Origin: Pannonibacter tanglangensis
Lineage (GTDB): Bacteria; Pseudomonadota; Alphaproteobacteria; Rhizobiales; Stappiaceae
Assembly (NCBI RefSeq): GCF_009915685.1
Contig: NZ_JAABLP010000002.1
Reading direction: 5' to 3' (one strand)
DNA length: 64,000 bases
How positions within the stretch are numbered: position 1 is the stretch's first letter; every line of letters begins with the position of its first letter. Positions 48,881 through 58,515 of the stretch are shown here, one piece after another. The notes under the pieces are model-generated. The model saw only the letters and a list, made by a program, of their open reading frames with translations. It was not told the DNA's origin and ran no database searches. A program made the translations under genes and the position numbers.

Positions 48881-51136
48881 CTACTGGGCCGCCGCTCGTG
48901 CGGCCATGGCATCTTCGGGCATGGCCGGCAGGGGCTGGAGCAAGGCGTCATTCGTGCCGCCGGAGGCCGCCTTGCCATCCGGGCCGGAGGCATCGAGGGT
49001 CCATTCGCGCACGTCGTCGTCCGCGACCGCAGCGGTCTGATCCGCTGCGTCGGGATGCGGCCGGGACAGCGGCGCCTCGGCAGCGGACATGGTCGAGATG
49101 CCCTGCCGCACGGCACCCGGGCGGCCGAACAGGTAGCCCTGCACCAGATCGCAGCCGGCTGCACGCAGCAACGTCACCTGCTCCTGGCTCTCGACGCCCT
49201 CGGCGGTGATCTGGACATTCAGCGACCGGCCGAGGCCGATGATCGAGGTGACGATGGCGTCGGTGCCGATGTCGCGGCCAAGCGTGCGGATGAAGCTGCG
49301 GTCGATCTTGATCTTGTCGAAGGGGAAGCGGCTCAGGTAGCTCAGCGAGGAGTAGCCGGTGCCGAAGTCGTCCATGGCGATGGTGACGCCGAGGGCGTGG
49401 ATGTCCTCCAGCGTCTCGACGACCGCATCCGTGTCGGCAATCAGCAGGCTTTCGGTGATCTCGATCTCCAGCCGGCGGGGATCCAGTCCGGACTCGGCAA
49501 TCGCCTTGGCCACCTTCTTCTGGGTCTCTCCGGCCCGGAACTGGGCCGGCGAGAAGTTGACCGCGACGCGCAGGCTCTTGTCCTCCCAGGTTGCCGCCTC
49601 CTGGCAGGCGCGGCGCAGGACCCAGTCGCCGATGTCCTCGATGAGGCCCGTGTCCTCGGCCACCGAGATGAAGACATCCGGCGAAATGGTGCCCTTGGTC
49701 GGATGCTCCCAGCGGATCAGGGCCTCGTAGCCCTTCAGCCGGTTGTCGTGCAGGGAGAACTGCGGCTGGTAGACCAGCTCGAACTGGTCGAACTTGAGCG
49801 CCTTGACGAGCCCGGCCTCGATTTCCTTGCGCTTCTGCGCCTCGGCATCCATCTCCGACGTGTACCACACGAAGGTCGAGCGGCCGGAGTGCTTGGCGCG
49901 GTAGAGCGCCAGATCGGCGCAATGCAGCAGACGCGAGGAGCGCCAGCTGCCGTCGTTGGCGCGGGCAAGCCCCATCGACAGCGAGATCTGGATCTCGATG
50001 CCGTCGATCACGCAGGGCGCCTTGGTGGCGGCGATCATGTCGCTGGCCATCTTGGTCATGCGCGCCACGTCGGAGTGGCTCGTCACCATGACGGCGAACT
50101 CGTCGCCGGACAGGCGGGCAACCAGATGCTCGCCGAAGACGGAGCGCAGCCGGTCGGCAATCACCTGCAGGAAGATGTCGCCGGTGCCGTGGCCGTAGGT
50201 GTCGTTGATCGCCTTGAACTTGTCCACGTCGATCAGGATCACGGCGAGGTTGCTCGCCTTGGCATGGGCCAGCCGCAGGGCCTCGTTCAGCTTGGCGCTG
50301 AAGACGGCGCGGTTCGGCAGGCCGGTCAGCGGATCATGGTGGGCGAGGAACTCGATGTTGCGGTTGGTGCGCACCACGTCGCGGAAGCGGACCCAGAGAA
50401 CGAAGGCCGAAATGGAGAGCGAGAAGATGCACAGGGCGACGATCAGCGCGGTGACGATCATCAGCACCCGGTTGACCGAGCCGATGACCTGGCCGATGTC
50501 GACCAGCATCAGGCTGGCGCCATAGAGCTGGCCTTCCCGGCGCATCGGCGTGCCGATCAGGGCAAGCGGCTCGACGCCGCCCCACCAGGTGCGGAACAGG
50601 GTGGCCTGCGGCGCGCTGCTGTCGTGCAGCAACGCGAGGAACCGGGTGACCTCGTCGGCGGTGACCTGGGCGGCGAAGAAGCGCTCGGGAAGCCCGGCGG
50701 TCAGGCGCTGCGCCTGCTCGAGCGACCAGCCGGTCGCGGAGGGAAAGACCACGGCGCTGGCTGCATGAACCGCATCGGAGCCCAGCTCGCGGCGGGCCTG
50801 GTCGGCCAGACGCTGGATGTAGGCGGGCGTATCGCCCAGCACGGGCTTGGCGGCCTCCTCGGCCGGCTTCAGCTCGAACGTGTCGGTCAGGGTCGTCAGG
50901 CGCAGGCCCTCGGTGGAGATGCGCGGGGCGTTGTCCTGCGCAGCGCCGGCGAGCGTGCGTCCGTGCAGGCTGACGGCCACCTGGCTCCAGCCGCTGATCG
51001 CGCTCTCGAGACTGTGGACAAGCAGCCAGCGGGTCATCAGCCGGTTGCTGGCGAAGACACTGGCGGCCAGCAAGGCGATGAGCACCAGAATGGCGCCGAC
51101 CGTAGCCAGGTTGCGGCGTCGCGAAAGCGGGGTCAT
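48881..51136 (-). CDS. Membrane GGDEF-EAL cyclic-di-GMP protein with periplasmic sensor
   Basis: A 751-residue protein. It has a first membrane helix (residues 13-30) followed by a periplasmic CHASE-like domain up to about residue 215, a second helix (about 222-250), then the cyclase domain with HHDPLTGLPNR and RLSGDEF (343-347; SGDEF, a common active variant). The EAL domain starts at GYEALIRW (471-473) and has NFSPAQFR, EITES and DDFGTGYSSLSYLSRFPFDKIKIDRSFI. The last 60 residues are a low-complexity acidic tail. Both activities look possible. The ATG at 51136 is preferred over a TTG at 51160. Confidence 0.9.
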   Translation of the reverse strand: MTPLSRRRNLATVGAILVLIALLAASVFASNRLMTRWLLVHSLESAISGWSQVAVSLHGRTLAGAAQDNAPRISTEGLRLTTLTDTFELKPAEEAAKPVLGDTPAYIQRLADQARRELGSDAVHAASAVVFPSATGWSLEQAQRLTAGLPERFFAAQVTADEVTRFLALLHDSSAPQATLFRTWWGGVEPLALIGTPMRREGQLYGASLMLVDIGQVIGSVNRVLMIVTALIVALCIFSLSISAFVLWVRFRDVVRTNRNIEFLAHHDPLTGLPNRAVFSAKLNEALRLAHAKASNLAVILIDVDKFKAINDTYGHGTGDIFLQVIADRLRSVFGEHLVARLSGDEFAVMVTSHSDVARMTKMASDMIAATKAPCVIDGIEIQISLSMGLARANDGSWRSSRLLHCADLALYRAKHSGRSTFVWYTSEMDAEAQKRKEIEAGLVKALKFDQFELVYQPQFSLHDNRLKGYEALIRWEHPTKGTISPDVFISVAEDTGLIEDIGDWVLRRACQEAATWEDKSLRVAVNFSPAQFRAGETQKKVAKAIAESGLDPRRLEIEITESLLIADTDAVVETLEDIHALGVTIAMDDFGTGYSSLSYLSRFPFDKIKIDRSFIRTLGRDIGTDAIVTSIIGLGRSLNVQITAEGVESQEQVTLLRAAGCDLVQGYLFGRPGAVRQGISTMSAAEAPLSRPHPDAADQTAAVADDDVREWTLDASGPDGKAASGGTNDALLQPLPAMPEDAMAARAAAQ

Positions 51137-51321
51137 TGTCCGGAAAAAGCCTTTTTCCAATCCCTGAGTGCTGCCAGTCTAGCGATCAGAGGTTTCGGTC
51201 AGGTTTATGGGCCCTCCGTAAGATGTGCGAGGGGCTTGCACTCCAAGGGCCGGTGCCTGTACTGCGAGGAAGATCGGTCCTGCCGGTCCACGGGGCGCGG
51301 CAGAGGTCAGGGAGCGGGCAG

Positions 51322-52014
51322 GTGAGTGTCTGGAGCAGCATTGGCGCCATTGTCGCGGCCATCGGCGCGGGAGGCGTCCAGATCATCGACCGGCTCGTCC
51401 AGCTCGTGCTGGCGCGGCCCGAGGGCACCAGTTCGGTCGGCTTCACCGTGGCCATGATCGCCCTCTCGGCCAAGATGGCCAAGGCCGACGGGGTCGTCAC
51501 CACCGACGAGGTGATCGCCTTCCGCGACCTGTTCGAGATCCCCTCCGGCGAGGAGGCCAACGTGGCGCGCCTGTTCAATCTCGCCAAGCAGGATATCGCC
51601 GGCTACGAGACCTACGCCAAGAAGCTCGCCGACCTGTTTCCCTATGACCGCAAGACCCTGCTCGACATTCTCGACGGGCTGTTCTCCATCGCCAAGGCGG
51701 ACGGGGTCGTGCATCCCGACGAGGTGCAGTATCTGGAGAGGGTCAGCCAGATCTTCGGGCTCGACCAGCGCGAGTTCGCCAAGGTCCTGGCCCGGCACGT
51801 GCGGGAGCGGTCCAATCCCTATCTCGTGCTCGGCATCTCGCCGGACGCCAGCGACGAGGCGGTGAAGGCGCATTACCGGCGGGAAGTGCGCGAAACCCAC
51901 CCGGACGTGATGATTGCCCGCGGCGTGCCCGAGGAATTCGTCCGGATTGCCAATGACCGGCTGGCCGCCCTCAATGCGGCCTATGCCCAGATCAGTGCGG
52001 AGCGCGGCCTGTGA
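51322..52014 (+). CDS. TerB-DnaJ domain protein (DjlA-like)
   Basis: A 230-residue protein starting with GTG at 51322, preceded by GGGAGCGGGCAG. A short hydrophobic N-terminus (SSIGAIVAAIGAGGVQIIDRL) may anchor it. Residues 40-160 form a TerB domain with two acidic AKADGVV repeats (residues 54-60 and 125-131). The C-terminal J domain has YLVLGISPDASDEAVKAHYRREVRETHPDVM with the HPD motif at 193-195, which stimulates DnaK. This is the DjlA domain order. It overlaps the following amidase gene by 4 bp, so the two are coupled. Confidence 0.85.
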   Translation: MSVWSSIGAIVAAIGAGGVQIIDRLVQLVLARPEGTSSVGFTVAMIALSAKMAKADGVVTTDEVIAFRDLFEIPSGEEANVARLFNLAKQDIAGYETYAKKLADLFPYDRKTLLDILDGLFSIAKADGVVHPDEVQYLERVSQIFGLDQREFAKVLARHVRERSNPYLVLGISPDASDEAVKAHYRREVRETHPDVMIARGVPEEFVRIANDRLAALNAAYAQISAERGL

Positions 52015-52772
52015 GTGTGAAGACGGATTGCGGCTTGGCCGCCAAGGTGCATCCCTCGCCCAACCACAACGACCGGCGCCCCGGCGCCGCAATCGACATG
52101 ATCGTGCTGCATTACACCGGGATGCAGGACGGCGAGAGTGCGTTGCAGCGGCTGTGCGATCCGCGCGCCGAGGTGTCGGCGCATTATCTCGTCGAGGAGG
52201 ACGGGGCAATCCTGCAATGCGTGCCTGAAGCCCGGCGAGCCTGGCACGCGGGCACGTCGTTCTGGAAGGGAGAGACCGACATCAACTCCCGCTCGATCGG
52301 CATCGAGATCGTCAATCCCGGCCATGCCTGGGGCTATCGCCCTTTCCCGCCGGCGCAGGTGGAGGCGGTCATCGCCCTCGTCGCCGACATTGCCGCCCGT
52401 CATGCCATCGCCCCCTGGCGGATCCTCGCGCATTCGGATGTGGCGCCCGAGCGCAAGGACGATCCGGGCGAGCTGTTTCCCTGGGACCTCCTCGCCGCGC
52501 GCGGGCTCGTGCATCATGTGCCGCCGGTCCCGGTCAGTGGCGGGCGCTTCTTCCAGGAAGGCGAGAGCGGGCAGCCGATCGAGGCGTTGCAGTCGATGCT
52601 GGCCATCTACGGCTACAACATCCGCGTCAGCGGCGTGTTCGACGCGCAGACGGCTGCGGTGGTCCGCGCCTTCCAGCGACACTTCCGCCCCGAGCGCGTG
52701 GACGGCATCGCCGATGCCTCGACGATTGCCACGCTGCATCAGCTGCTGACCAGCCTGCCGGCCCTGGACTGA
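52011..52772 (+). CDS. N-acetylmuramoyl-L-alanine amidase, AmpD/AmiD-type, with peptidoglycan-binding domain
   Basis: A 253-residue protein starting with GTG inside the previous stop (GTGA). The Amidase_2 domain carries zinc ligands: His34 in IVLHYTGMQ, His141 in LAHSDVAPERKDDPG and Asp151 in the same block. Glu99 in SIGIEIVNPG is the likely catalytic acid. A peptidoglycan-binding helix bundle follows (PIEALQSMLAIYGYNIRVSGVFDAQTAAVVRAFQRHFRP). It cuts the bond between MurNAc and L-alanine. No signal peptide is visible, so it may act on recycled anhydro-muropeptides in the cytosol. Confidence 0.88.
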   Translation: MSVKTDCGLAAKVHPSPNHNDRRPGAAIDMIVLHYTGMQDGESALQRLCDPRAEVSAHYLVEEDGAILQCVPEARRAWHAGTSFWKGETDINSRSIGIEIVNPGHAWGYRPFPPAQVEAVIALVADIAARHAIAPWRILAHSDVAPERKDDPGELFPWDLLAARGLVHHVPPVPVSGGRFFQEGESGQPIEALQSMLAIYGYNIRVSGVFDAQTAAVVRAFQRHFRPERVDGIADASTIATLHQLLTSLPALD

Positions 52773-53159
52773 CCCGGGTCCGGCGGAGCGCTGCAACTTG
52801 AGGGTGTTCTCATGACGGTGCCTTGCCGCAGGGGCAGGGTGCCCGGGTTCCCTTTGGGAAGGTCATTCCGGCGCCGCTCCCTGATTTCGCGGCGGGGCGT
52901 GCAGATCAGTTCTTGCCCGATCCAGACGTCTTCCCGAGCGTCTCCGCAGTGCGGCCGCAACGCGCCGTATTATTGCCCGGATCTTGCCTGATTCTGCAGG
53001 AATTGACGAAAAATCATCTTTGATTTCGCCATATTATCCTTAACGTCTGTAACATTTCGTGATTGATCCTGGCCCATTCTGGCCCAAGGTCGCGGTCATT
53101 TCTCTGCGCCTCGACAAAACCGCTGACCGATCAAAAAACAAAAAACGGAGTAAGACTGG
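52773..53159. other. Intergenic region upstream of the transglycosylase gene
   Basis: Without a gene on either strand. The last 160 bp are AT-rich and hold the presumed promoter, though no consensus pair at proper spacing was found. Confidence 0.5.
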
Positions 53160-53855
53160 ATGTCTCAGTCGCGCACGACCTTGCGCCGGGCCGCGCTTGG
53201 CCTTCTCGCCCTTCTTCTGTCCGTCGCCACAACCACCGCACCCGTCCAGGCGAGCGGCGGCCGCGCGCTGCTGCCGAAACCCGGCATCGAAGCAGGCAAG
53301 ACCAAGACGAAGCCGCAAATGCGCGAAGTGCTCGTCGAGGATGATTCCGGCGTGCTGCGTCCGGCGCTGCGTCCGGTCGAGGAGGCGGTGCCCGCCGGGC
53401 TCGTGATCACCCGCAAGGGCAAGCCCGGCGCCGCCGCGACCGCCGACCGCACGGCCGATGCCGACGCGCCGCGCGGGCCGAGCGACCGGTTCGATGCCCT
53501 CATCGCCGAGGCAGCTGCCCGCCACGGTGTTCCGCTGGCGCTCGCCCATGCGGTGATCAAGGTGGAGAGCAACTACAATCCCCGCGCCCGCGGCAGTGCC
53601 GGCGAAGTCGGCCTGATGCAGATCAAGCCGGCCACCGCCCGTGGCCTCGGCTTCCGGGGCTCGGTCCGCGCCCTCTATGACCCGGCCACCAATCTGGAAT
53701 GGGGCATGCGCTACCTCGCCGGCGCCCACAAGCTGGCCTCCGGCGACACCTGCGGCACGGTGCTGCGCTACAACGCCGGTCACTTCGCCAAGCGCATGAA
53801 CCCGACCAGCAAGCGCTACTGCGGCAAGGTCAAGGTCATCCTGGCCTCCGCCTGA
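53160..53855 (+). CDS. Periplasmic lytic transglycosylase (SLT domain)
   Basis: A 231-residue exported protein. A signal peptide (residues 1-31, ending APVQA) is followed by a disordered linker of about 75 residues and an SLT domain. Its catalytic Glu136 is in HAVIKVESNYNPRARG, followed by GEVGLMQIKPATARGLGF and the VLRYNAGHF motif. It cleaves the glycan strand of peptidoglycan to form 1,6-anhydro ends, products that the upstream amidase type can process. GGAG lies ten bases before the ATG. Confidence 0.9.
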   Translation: MSQSRTTLRRAALGLLALLLSVATTTAPVQASGGRALLPKPGIEAGKTKTKPQMREVLVEDDSGVLRPALRPVEEAVPAGLVITRKGKPGAAATADRTADADAPRGPSDRFDALIAEAAARHGVPLALAHAVIKVESNYNPRARGSAGEVGLMQIKPATARGLGFRGSVRALYDPATNLEWGMRYLAGAHKLASGDTCGTVLRYNAGHFAKRMNPTSKRYCGKVKVILASA

Positions 53856-53891
53856 TCCGCCGCATCGCGCTGCAGCCGCTGCCCGGAAAGC

Positions 53892-54644
53892 CTACAGGAA
53901 CTTCCGGCGGCTGGCGGCCAGCGATGCGGGCTGGCGCACCGACACCGGTGTGCTGGCATCGGCGAGCGGCACGCCAAGCGCCGTCATCACCGGCACGACG
54001 CCGGCCCAGACCGGCAGGCCAAGGTCGCTCTCGTCATCGACCGGCCCGCCGGCCCGGCACTTCGCCGCCGCGTGCTCGATCTCGATGGCGATGATGCCGG
54101 TGGCCTTCAGCTCCTTCTCCGTCATAGGCCGGCTCTCGGCCCAGCGACCGGGCAGAAGGTGATCGGTGATGAGGGCGAGAGCCCGCTCGGCCTCGGCCGT
54201 ATCGCCGAGCTCCCGGACCCGTCCGTGCACGATGGCGGAGCGGTAGTTGACCGAGTTGTGGAAGGCGGCGCGGGCAACGACCAGGCCGTCGATCAGGGTC
54301 ACGGCGAGCGTCACCGGCGCACCGGCCGGAAGGGCCTTCACGATCCGGGCCGCACCGGCTCCATGGATGTACAGCGTTGACCCGTCGCGGCCATAGGCCA
54401 TCGGGATCACCATCGGCCGGTCCTCGTGGATGAAGCCGACATGGCCGACGAGGCCTGCGTCCAGGATGGCGTGCACGGCGTCCGCGTCATAGTCCGCGCG
54501 CCGGCCGTTGCGCACCCGGGCATAGCGCGGCAGGGCCTTGCGGTCGACGGGGGCGGTCTCGCCGCTCGCCGGACCGGTTGCGGCTGTGTCGTTCCGGATG
54601 GTGTTGTGGGGCTCGTTCGGGGAGCTGGGCAGGGTCTCGGTCAT
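53892..54644 (-). CDS. Pyridoxamine-5'-phosphate-oxidase-fold FMN protein
   Basis: A 250-residue protein. After a 35-residue low-complexity N-terminus, residues 45-200 form the split barrel (DADAVHAILDAGLVGHVGFIHEDRPMVIPMAYGRDGSTLYIHGAG, then FHNSVNYRSAIVHGRVRE and ATGIIAIEIEHAAAKCRAGGP). This subgroup is often annotated as an FMN-binding, Nim-type or PNPOx-like protein without a known substrate. It is divergent from a MocR regulator and shares its operator region, which ties it to vitamin B6 or a PLP-related process. Confidence 0.7.
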   Translation of the reverse strand: MTETLPSSPNEPHNTIRNDTAATGPASGETAPVDRKALPRYARVRNGRRADYDADAVHAILDAGLVGHVGFIHEDRPMVIPMAYGRDGSTLYIHGAGAARIVKALPAGAPVTLAVTLIDGLVVARAAFHNSVNYRSAIVHGRVRELGDTAEAERALALITDHLLPGRWAESRPMTEKELKATGIIAIEIEHAAAKCRAGGPVDDESDLGLPVWAGVVPVMTALGVPLADASTPVSVRQPASLAASRRKFL

Positions 54645-54723
54645 CGTCGGTCTCACGGGTGTTGCAGCCGGAGCGGTCACGGCGCGCGCAAGCCGCTTCC
54701 GCTGGTCCTGCACCCTGTGCTAA

Positions 54724-54774
54724 CAACTGGATCTGTTGAAGATCCACCTCTGCCAAATTCCGGAGATCCAGTTG
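54724..54774. promoter_or_regulatory. Inverted-repeat operator candidate of the MocR regulator
   Basis: CAACTGGATCT (54724-54734) and AGATCCAGTTG (54764-54774) are exact complements with centres 40 bp apart, about four helical turns. MocR/PdxR regulators bind widely spaced repeats as dimers, and the site overlaps the presumed regulator start. Confidence 0.75.
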
Positions 54775-56250
54775 CTGGACGGCGTGATCGAGATCGACCG
54801 CAACGCCGCCGAAGGTCTGCCGCAGCAGATCTACGGAGCGGTCCGGCGGGCCGTGCTGGACGGGCGCCTGCCCCGGGGCGCGCGGCTGCCCTCCTCGCGG
54901 GCACTCGCCGAAAGCCTCGGCGTCTCGCGCAACAGCGTGAACCATGCGTTCGAGCTGCTTGCAGCCGAGGGTATAATCGAGGTCCGTCCGGGGGCGGCCC
55001 CCCGACTGGCCCCGCCGGTGCGTCTGGACGGGGCCGGCGATGGCGCCACGCCGGCGGCCGGCCCGTCGGTGGACACACCGATCCGGCCCGCCGGTCTCTC
55101 GGCCCGTGGCCACCGCCTCACGGCCGATCCGCGTGGGCCCGACTGGATCTTCCGGCGCGGCGCCCTGCAGCCCGGTCTGCCGGACCCGGAGCTCTTTCCC
55201 ACCGAACTCTGGGCGCGGGGCCTGCGCCGGGCGGTGCGGACGCTGCGCAGCGGCCTCCTCTATGACGAGCCGGCCGGGCTGCCGGTGTTGCGCGAGGCGC
55301 TGGCGGGCTATCTGGCGGCAGAACGCGGCGTGCGGGCAAGCCCTGGGCAGATCCTGATCGTGTCGTCGATGCAGGCCGCGCTGTCGGCTCTGGCACAGGC
55401 CTTTGCCGACGAGGGCGACGCGGCCCTGGTGGAAAACCCCGGCTACACCGGCGCGCGGCTCGCCTTTCTCGGTGCGGGCCTCTCCGTCCATCCGCTGCCT
55501 GCGGATGAACGGGGGGCCGACATCTCCCGCCTGCCGGCCGGCACGCCGACGCCGCGGCTGATCTATGTGACCCCGTCGCAGCACTATCCGCTCGGAGGGC
55601 GCATGACGCTCGACCGCCGGCTGGCGCTGATCGCGACGGCCCGCAGTGCCGGGGCGCTGATCCTGGAAGACGACTACGACAGCGAGTTCCTGTTCGAGGG
55701 ACGGCCCATCGCCGCGTTGCAGGGGCTGGCCGAACAGGGTGAGGTGATCTACCTCGGCACCTTCTCGAAGAGCCTGCTGCCGGGGCTGCGGATTGCCTAT
55801 TGCGTGGTGCCGGACCATCTGGTCGCGCCGCTGACGCTGCTGATGCGCAACACCGGACGTCAGGCCAACGCGCATGTGCAGGCCGCGGTTGCCGATTTCC
55901 TGCGCGAGGGGCACCACCGCGCGCATCTGCGACGCGTGCGCGAGATCTATGCGGCGCGGGGCCATGCCCTGCATGCGGCGCTGGCGGCAGGTCTCGGCAA
56001 CCGGGTGCGCGTGACACCGCCAACCGGCAACATCCAGCTCGCGCTGCGCTTCAACCTGCCTCTCGACGACCGCAAGGTGGTCGAGGACCTGGGGCGGCAC
56101 GGCTTTGCGCCGTCGCCGCTCAGCCCGTGCTATTGCGGCTCCGAGCCCGACCATGGTCTGATCCTCGGCTATGCCAGCGCCACCGCTGCCGAGATCGACC
56201 GGGTGACGGCTCTCCTCGACGGGATGATGGCGAGCGCCGGCCACACCTGA
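54772..56250 (+). CDS. MocR-family regulator (GntR winged helix fused to aminotransferase domain)
   Basis: A protein of about 492 residues. The N-terminal GntR helix-turn-helix (LPQQIYGAVRRAVLDGRLPRGARLPSSRALAESLGVSRNSVNHAFELLAAEGI) is followed by a linker and a fold-type I aminotransferase-like domain with ALVENPGYTGARLAF, LEDDYDSEF and TFSKSLLPGLRIAY (PLP lysine at about 335). MocR proteins sense PLP or an amino substrate and act as repressor or activator. The start is not clear: TTG 54772 has GGAG six bases upstream, and GTG 54784 and TTG 54736 are alternatives. It is divergent from a PNPOx-like gene. Confidence 0.85.
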   Translation: MLDGVIEIDRNAAEGLPQQIYGAVRRAVLDGRLPRGARLPSSRALAESLGVSRNSVNHAFELLAAEGIIEVRPGAAPRLAPPVRLDGAGDGATPAAGPSVDTPIRPAGLSARGHRLTADPRGPDWIFRRGALQPGLPDPELFPTELWARGLRRAVRTLRSGLLYDEPAGLPVLREALAGYLAAERGVRASPGQILIVSSMQAALSALAQAFADEGDAALVENPGYTGARLAFLGAGLSVHPLPADERGADISRLPAGTPTPRLIYVTPSQHYPLGGRMTLDRRLALIATARSAGALILEDDYDSEFLFEGRPIAALQGLAEQGEVIYLGTFSKSLLPGLRIAYCVVPDHLVAPLTLLMRNTGRQANAHVQAAVADFLREGHHRAHLRRVREIYAARGHALHAALAAGLGNRVRVTPPTGNIQLALRFNLPLDDRKVVEDLGRHGFAPSPLSPCYCGSEPDHGLILGYASATAAEIDRVTALLDGMMASAGHT

Positions 56251-56343
56251 CCAAGCCCCCTCCGGCCTTCGACCGGCTTGCGCGCGGATCGAAACCCCGA
56301 TTGTCTTTGCAGGAGCAGGGAGCCCTGGAGGAGCGGTCGAGCG

Positions 56344-57879
56344 ATGAACGTGGCACACTGGCTGGCGCGGACTGCCCGCGTGATGGGCGATCGTCCGGCG
56401 CTGATGCAGGGGATGCGGGTGCTTGCCGACTACGCGGAGCTGGCGCGGCGCGTGCGTCGGCGGGCGGCGCAGTTCAAGACCGTGGACGGCCTTGCGGCCG
56501 GCGACCGGGTGGCGCTGTTCCTGCCCAACTGCCCGGCCTATCTGGAGCTGCTCCATGCCGCCTGGCATGCGGGTCTGGCGGTCGTGCCCGTGAACCACAA
56601 GCTGCATCCGCGCGAGGCGGCCTTCATCGCCCGCGACAGCGGCGCGGCGCTGATGGTGGTGGAGGCGGCGGCCGACCGCGCGGCGCTGTCGGCCGCGCTG
56701 GCCGAGGCCGGCAGTCCGGCACGACTGGTCAAGCCCGACCACGGCCTTGACGGTCCCGCCGGCGCGGCGGATCCGGCCGATCCGGTCGCCCGGGCTGCCG
56801 AGGATCTGGCCTGGCTGTTCTACACCTCCGGCACCACCGGCCGGCCCAAGGGCGTGATGATCACGCATGGCAACCTGATGGCCATGACGCTCGCCTATTT
56901 CTGCGATGTCGACGAGGTTCGGACCGAGGACGCAGCACTCTATGCCGCGCCGATGTCGCATGGGGCGGGGCTCTACAACTTCATGCATGTCCTGCGCGGG
57001 GCGGCGCACATGGTGCCGGAGAGCGGCGGCTTCGACCCGGCCGAGATCCTGGCGCTGGGCCGCGCCCACGGCAGCCTGCATCTCTTCGCCGCCCCGACGA
57101 TGGTGCGGCGGCTGGTGGACCGGGCGCGCGCGGACGGGGTCACGGGGGAGGGGCTGCGCACCATCGTCTATGGCGGCGGCCCGATGTATCTGGCCGACAT
57201 CGAGGAGGCGGTGGCGGTCATGGGCCCGCGCTTCGTGCAGATCTACGGGCAGGGCGAATGCCCGATGACCATCACGGCGCTGCCGCGCCATCTGGTCGCC
57301 GACCGCAGCCACCCCGACTGGCGCAGCCGGCTTCAGTCCGTCGGACGGGCGCATGCCTGCGTCGAGGTCCGGGTCGAGCGGCCGGACGGTGTCGCCGCGG
57401 CGCCCGGCGAGCCGGGCGAGATCCTCGTGCGGGGCGCGCCGGTGATGGCCGGGTACTGGGGCAACCCCGCGGCCACCGCAGCGAGCCTGAGGGACGGCTG
57501 GCTGCGCACCGGCGATGTCGGCCATCTGTCGCAGGACGGGTTCCTGACGCTGACCGACCGGTCCAAGGACGTGATCATCTCCGGCGGCAGCAACATCTAT
57601 CCGCGCGAGGTGGAGGAGGTCCTGCTGACCCATCCGGGCGTGCGCGAGGTCTCGGTCATCGGGGCTGCCGATGCGGACTGGGGCGAGGTGGTTGTGGCCT
57701 TCGTCGTCGCCGATCCGGTGGTCGACGCGGGAGCGCTGGACCGGCTCTGCCTGGACGCTCTCGCCCGCTTCAAGCGCCCGAAAACCTACCATTTCGTCGC
57801 CGAGCTGCCCAAGAACGCCTATGGCAAGGTGCTGAAGACGGAGCTGAGAGCCCGGCTGGCCGCTGCCGGCCGTCCTTGA
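56344..57879 (+). CDS. AMP-forming acyl-CoA synthetase (ANL superfamily)
   Basis: A 511-residue enzyme. It has the adenylation P-loop LFYTSGTTGRPKGVMITHGN (about residues 158-176), IYGQGECPMTIT, DGWLRTGDVGHLSQDGFLTLTDRSKDVIISGGSNIYPREVEEVL and a C-terminal KNAYGKVLKTEL with the catalytic lysine (about 498). It activates a carboxylic acid as acyl-AMP and then forms the CoA thioester. The acid could be fatty, aromatic or branched; the motif set resembles medium/long-chain synthetases. GGAGGAG lies ten bases before the ATG at 56344. Confidence 0.88.
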   Translation: MNVAHWLARTARVMGDRPALMQGMRVLADYAELARRVRRRAAQFKTVDGLAAGDRVALFLPNCPAYLELLHAAWHAGLAVVPVNHKLHPREAAFIARDSGAALMVVEAAADRAALSAALAEAGSPARLVKPDHGLDGPAGAADPADPVARAAEDLAWLFYTSGTTGRPKGVMITHGNLMAMTLAYFCDVDEVRTEDAALYAAPMSHGAGLYNFMHVLRGAAHMVPESGGFDPAEILALGRAHGSLHLFAAPTMVRRLVDRARADGVTGEGLRTIVYGGGPMYLADIEEAVAVMGPRFVQIYGQGECPMTITALPRHLVADRSHPDWRSRLQSVGRAHACVEVRVERPDGVAAAPGEPGEILVRGAPVMAGYWGNPAATAASLRDGWLRTGDVGHLSQDGFLTLTDRSKDVIISGGSNIYPREVEEVLLTHPGVREVSVIGAADADWGEVVVAFVVADPVVDAGALDRLCLDALARFKRPKTYHFVAELPKNAYGKVLKTELRARLAAAGRP

Positions 57880-57910
57880 CCCGGCCGCAAATCCTCCGTA
57901 AGGGGGGCGG

Positions 57911-58328
57911 GTCAGTCGGCCGGACGGCCGCTGCCGCGAGAGCCGAAAGGCTGCGGGGGAGGAAAGTCCGGGCTCCATGGAGACACGGTGCCGGGTAACA
58001 CCCGGCGGGGGCGACCCCAGGGACAGTGCCACAGAAAGCAAACCGCCCGTGCTGCCTCGCTCCGGCGAGGGCCACCACGGGTAAGGGTGAAAGGGTGGGG
58101 TAAGAGCCCACCGCGCGACCGGTAACGGAAGCGGCACGGTAAACCCCACCGGGAGCAAAACCGAATAGGGATGGCACAGGGTCCCGCAAGGGAGCCGGGT
58201 TGGTTTCCAGGCCGGCCATCCGGGTAGGTTGCGCGAGGCGTCTGGCAACAGGCGTCCCAGATGAATGGCCGTCGCGTGGACCGGTCAAACGGTCTGCCTT
58301 ACAGAACCCGGCTTACAGGCCGACTGAC
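57911..58328 (+). ncRNA. rnpB: RNase P RNA, bacterial type A
   Basis: About 418 nt bounded by a perfect 11-bp P1 helix (GTCAGTCGGCC at 57911-57921 with GGCCGACTGAC at 58318-58328). Hallmarks of the catalytic core are present: GAGGAAAGTCCGGGCTCCA near 57958, ACAGAAAGCAAACCGCC near 58030, TAAGAGCCCACCGCG near 58100, and ATGAATGGCCGTC with CAGAACCCGGCTTACAGG near the 3' end. RNase P RNA cuts the 5' leaders of tRNA precursors with the RnpA protein. It lies directly upstream of the dcw cluster. A CTTTTCCC stretch just after 58328 may help end transcription. Confidence 0.97.
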
Positions 58329-58515
58329 ACTTTTCCCAAGCAAGCCCTTGTTACAACGACAGAAATCCGGATGTCGCGGCAGCCGGAAGGCGCGCGCGGC
58401 TGCCCGCGGCCAGCCTGTGGCCGCTATCGCGGTAAGGCTCTGTTAACCCTCTTGATGTTTCTGGGGACAGGCGCGGTTGACCCCGTGCCCGACCGGGCCA
58501 CACAGGGTGATTCCA

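Noticed and set aside
53003..53037. TTGACG and TATTAT as a promoter for the transglycosylase gene
   Set aside because: The boxes are 23 bp apart, too far for a standard sigma-70 promoter.
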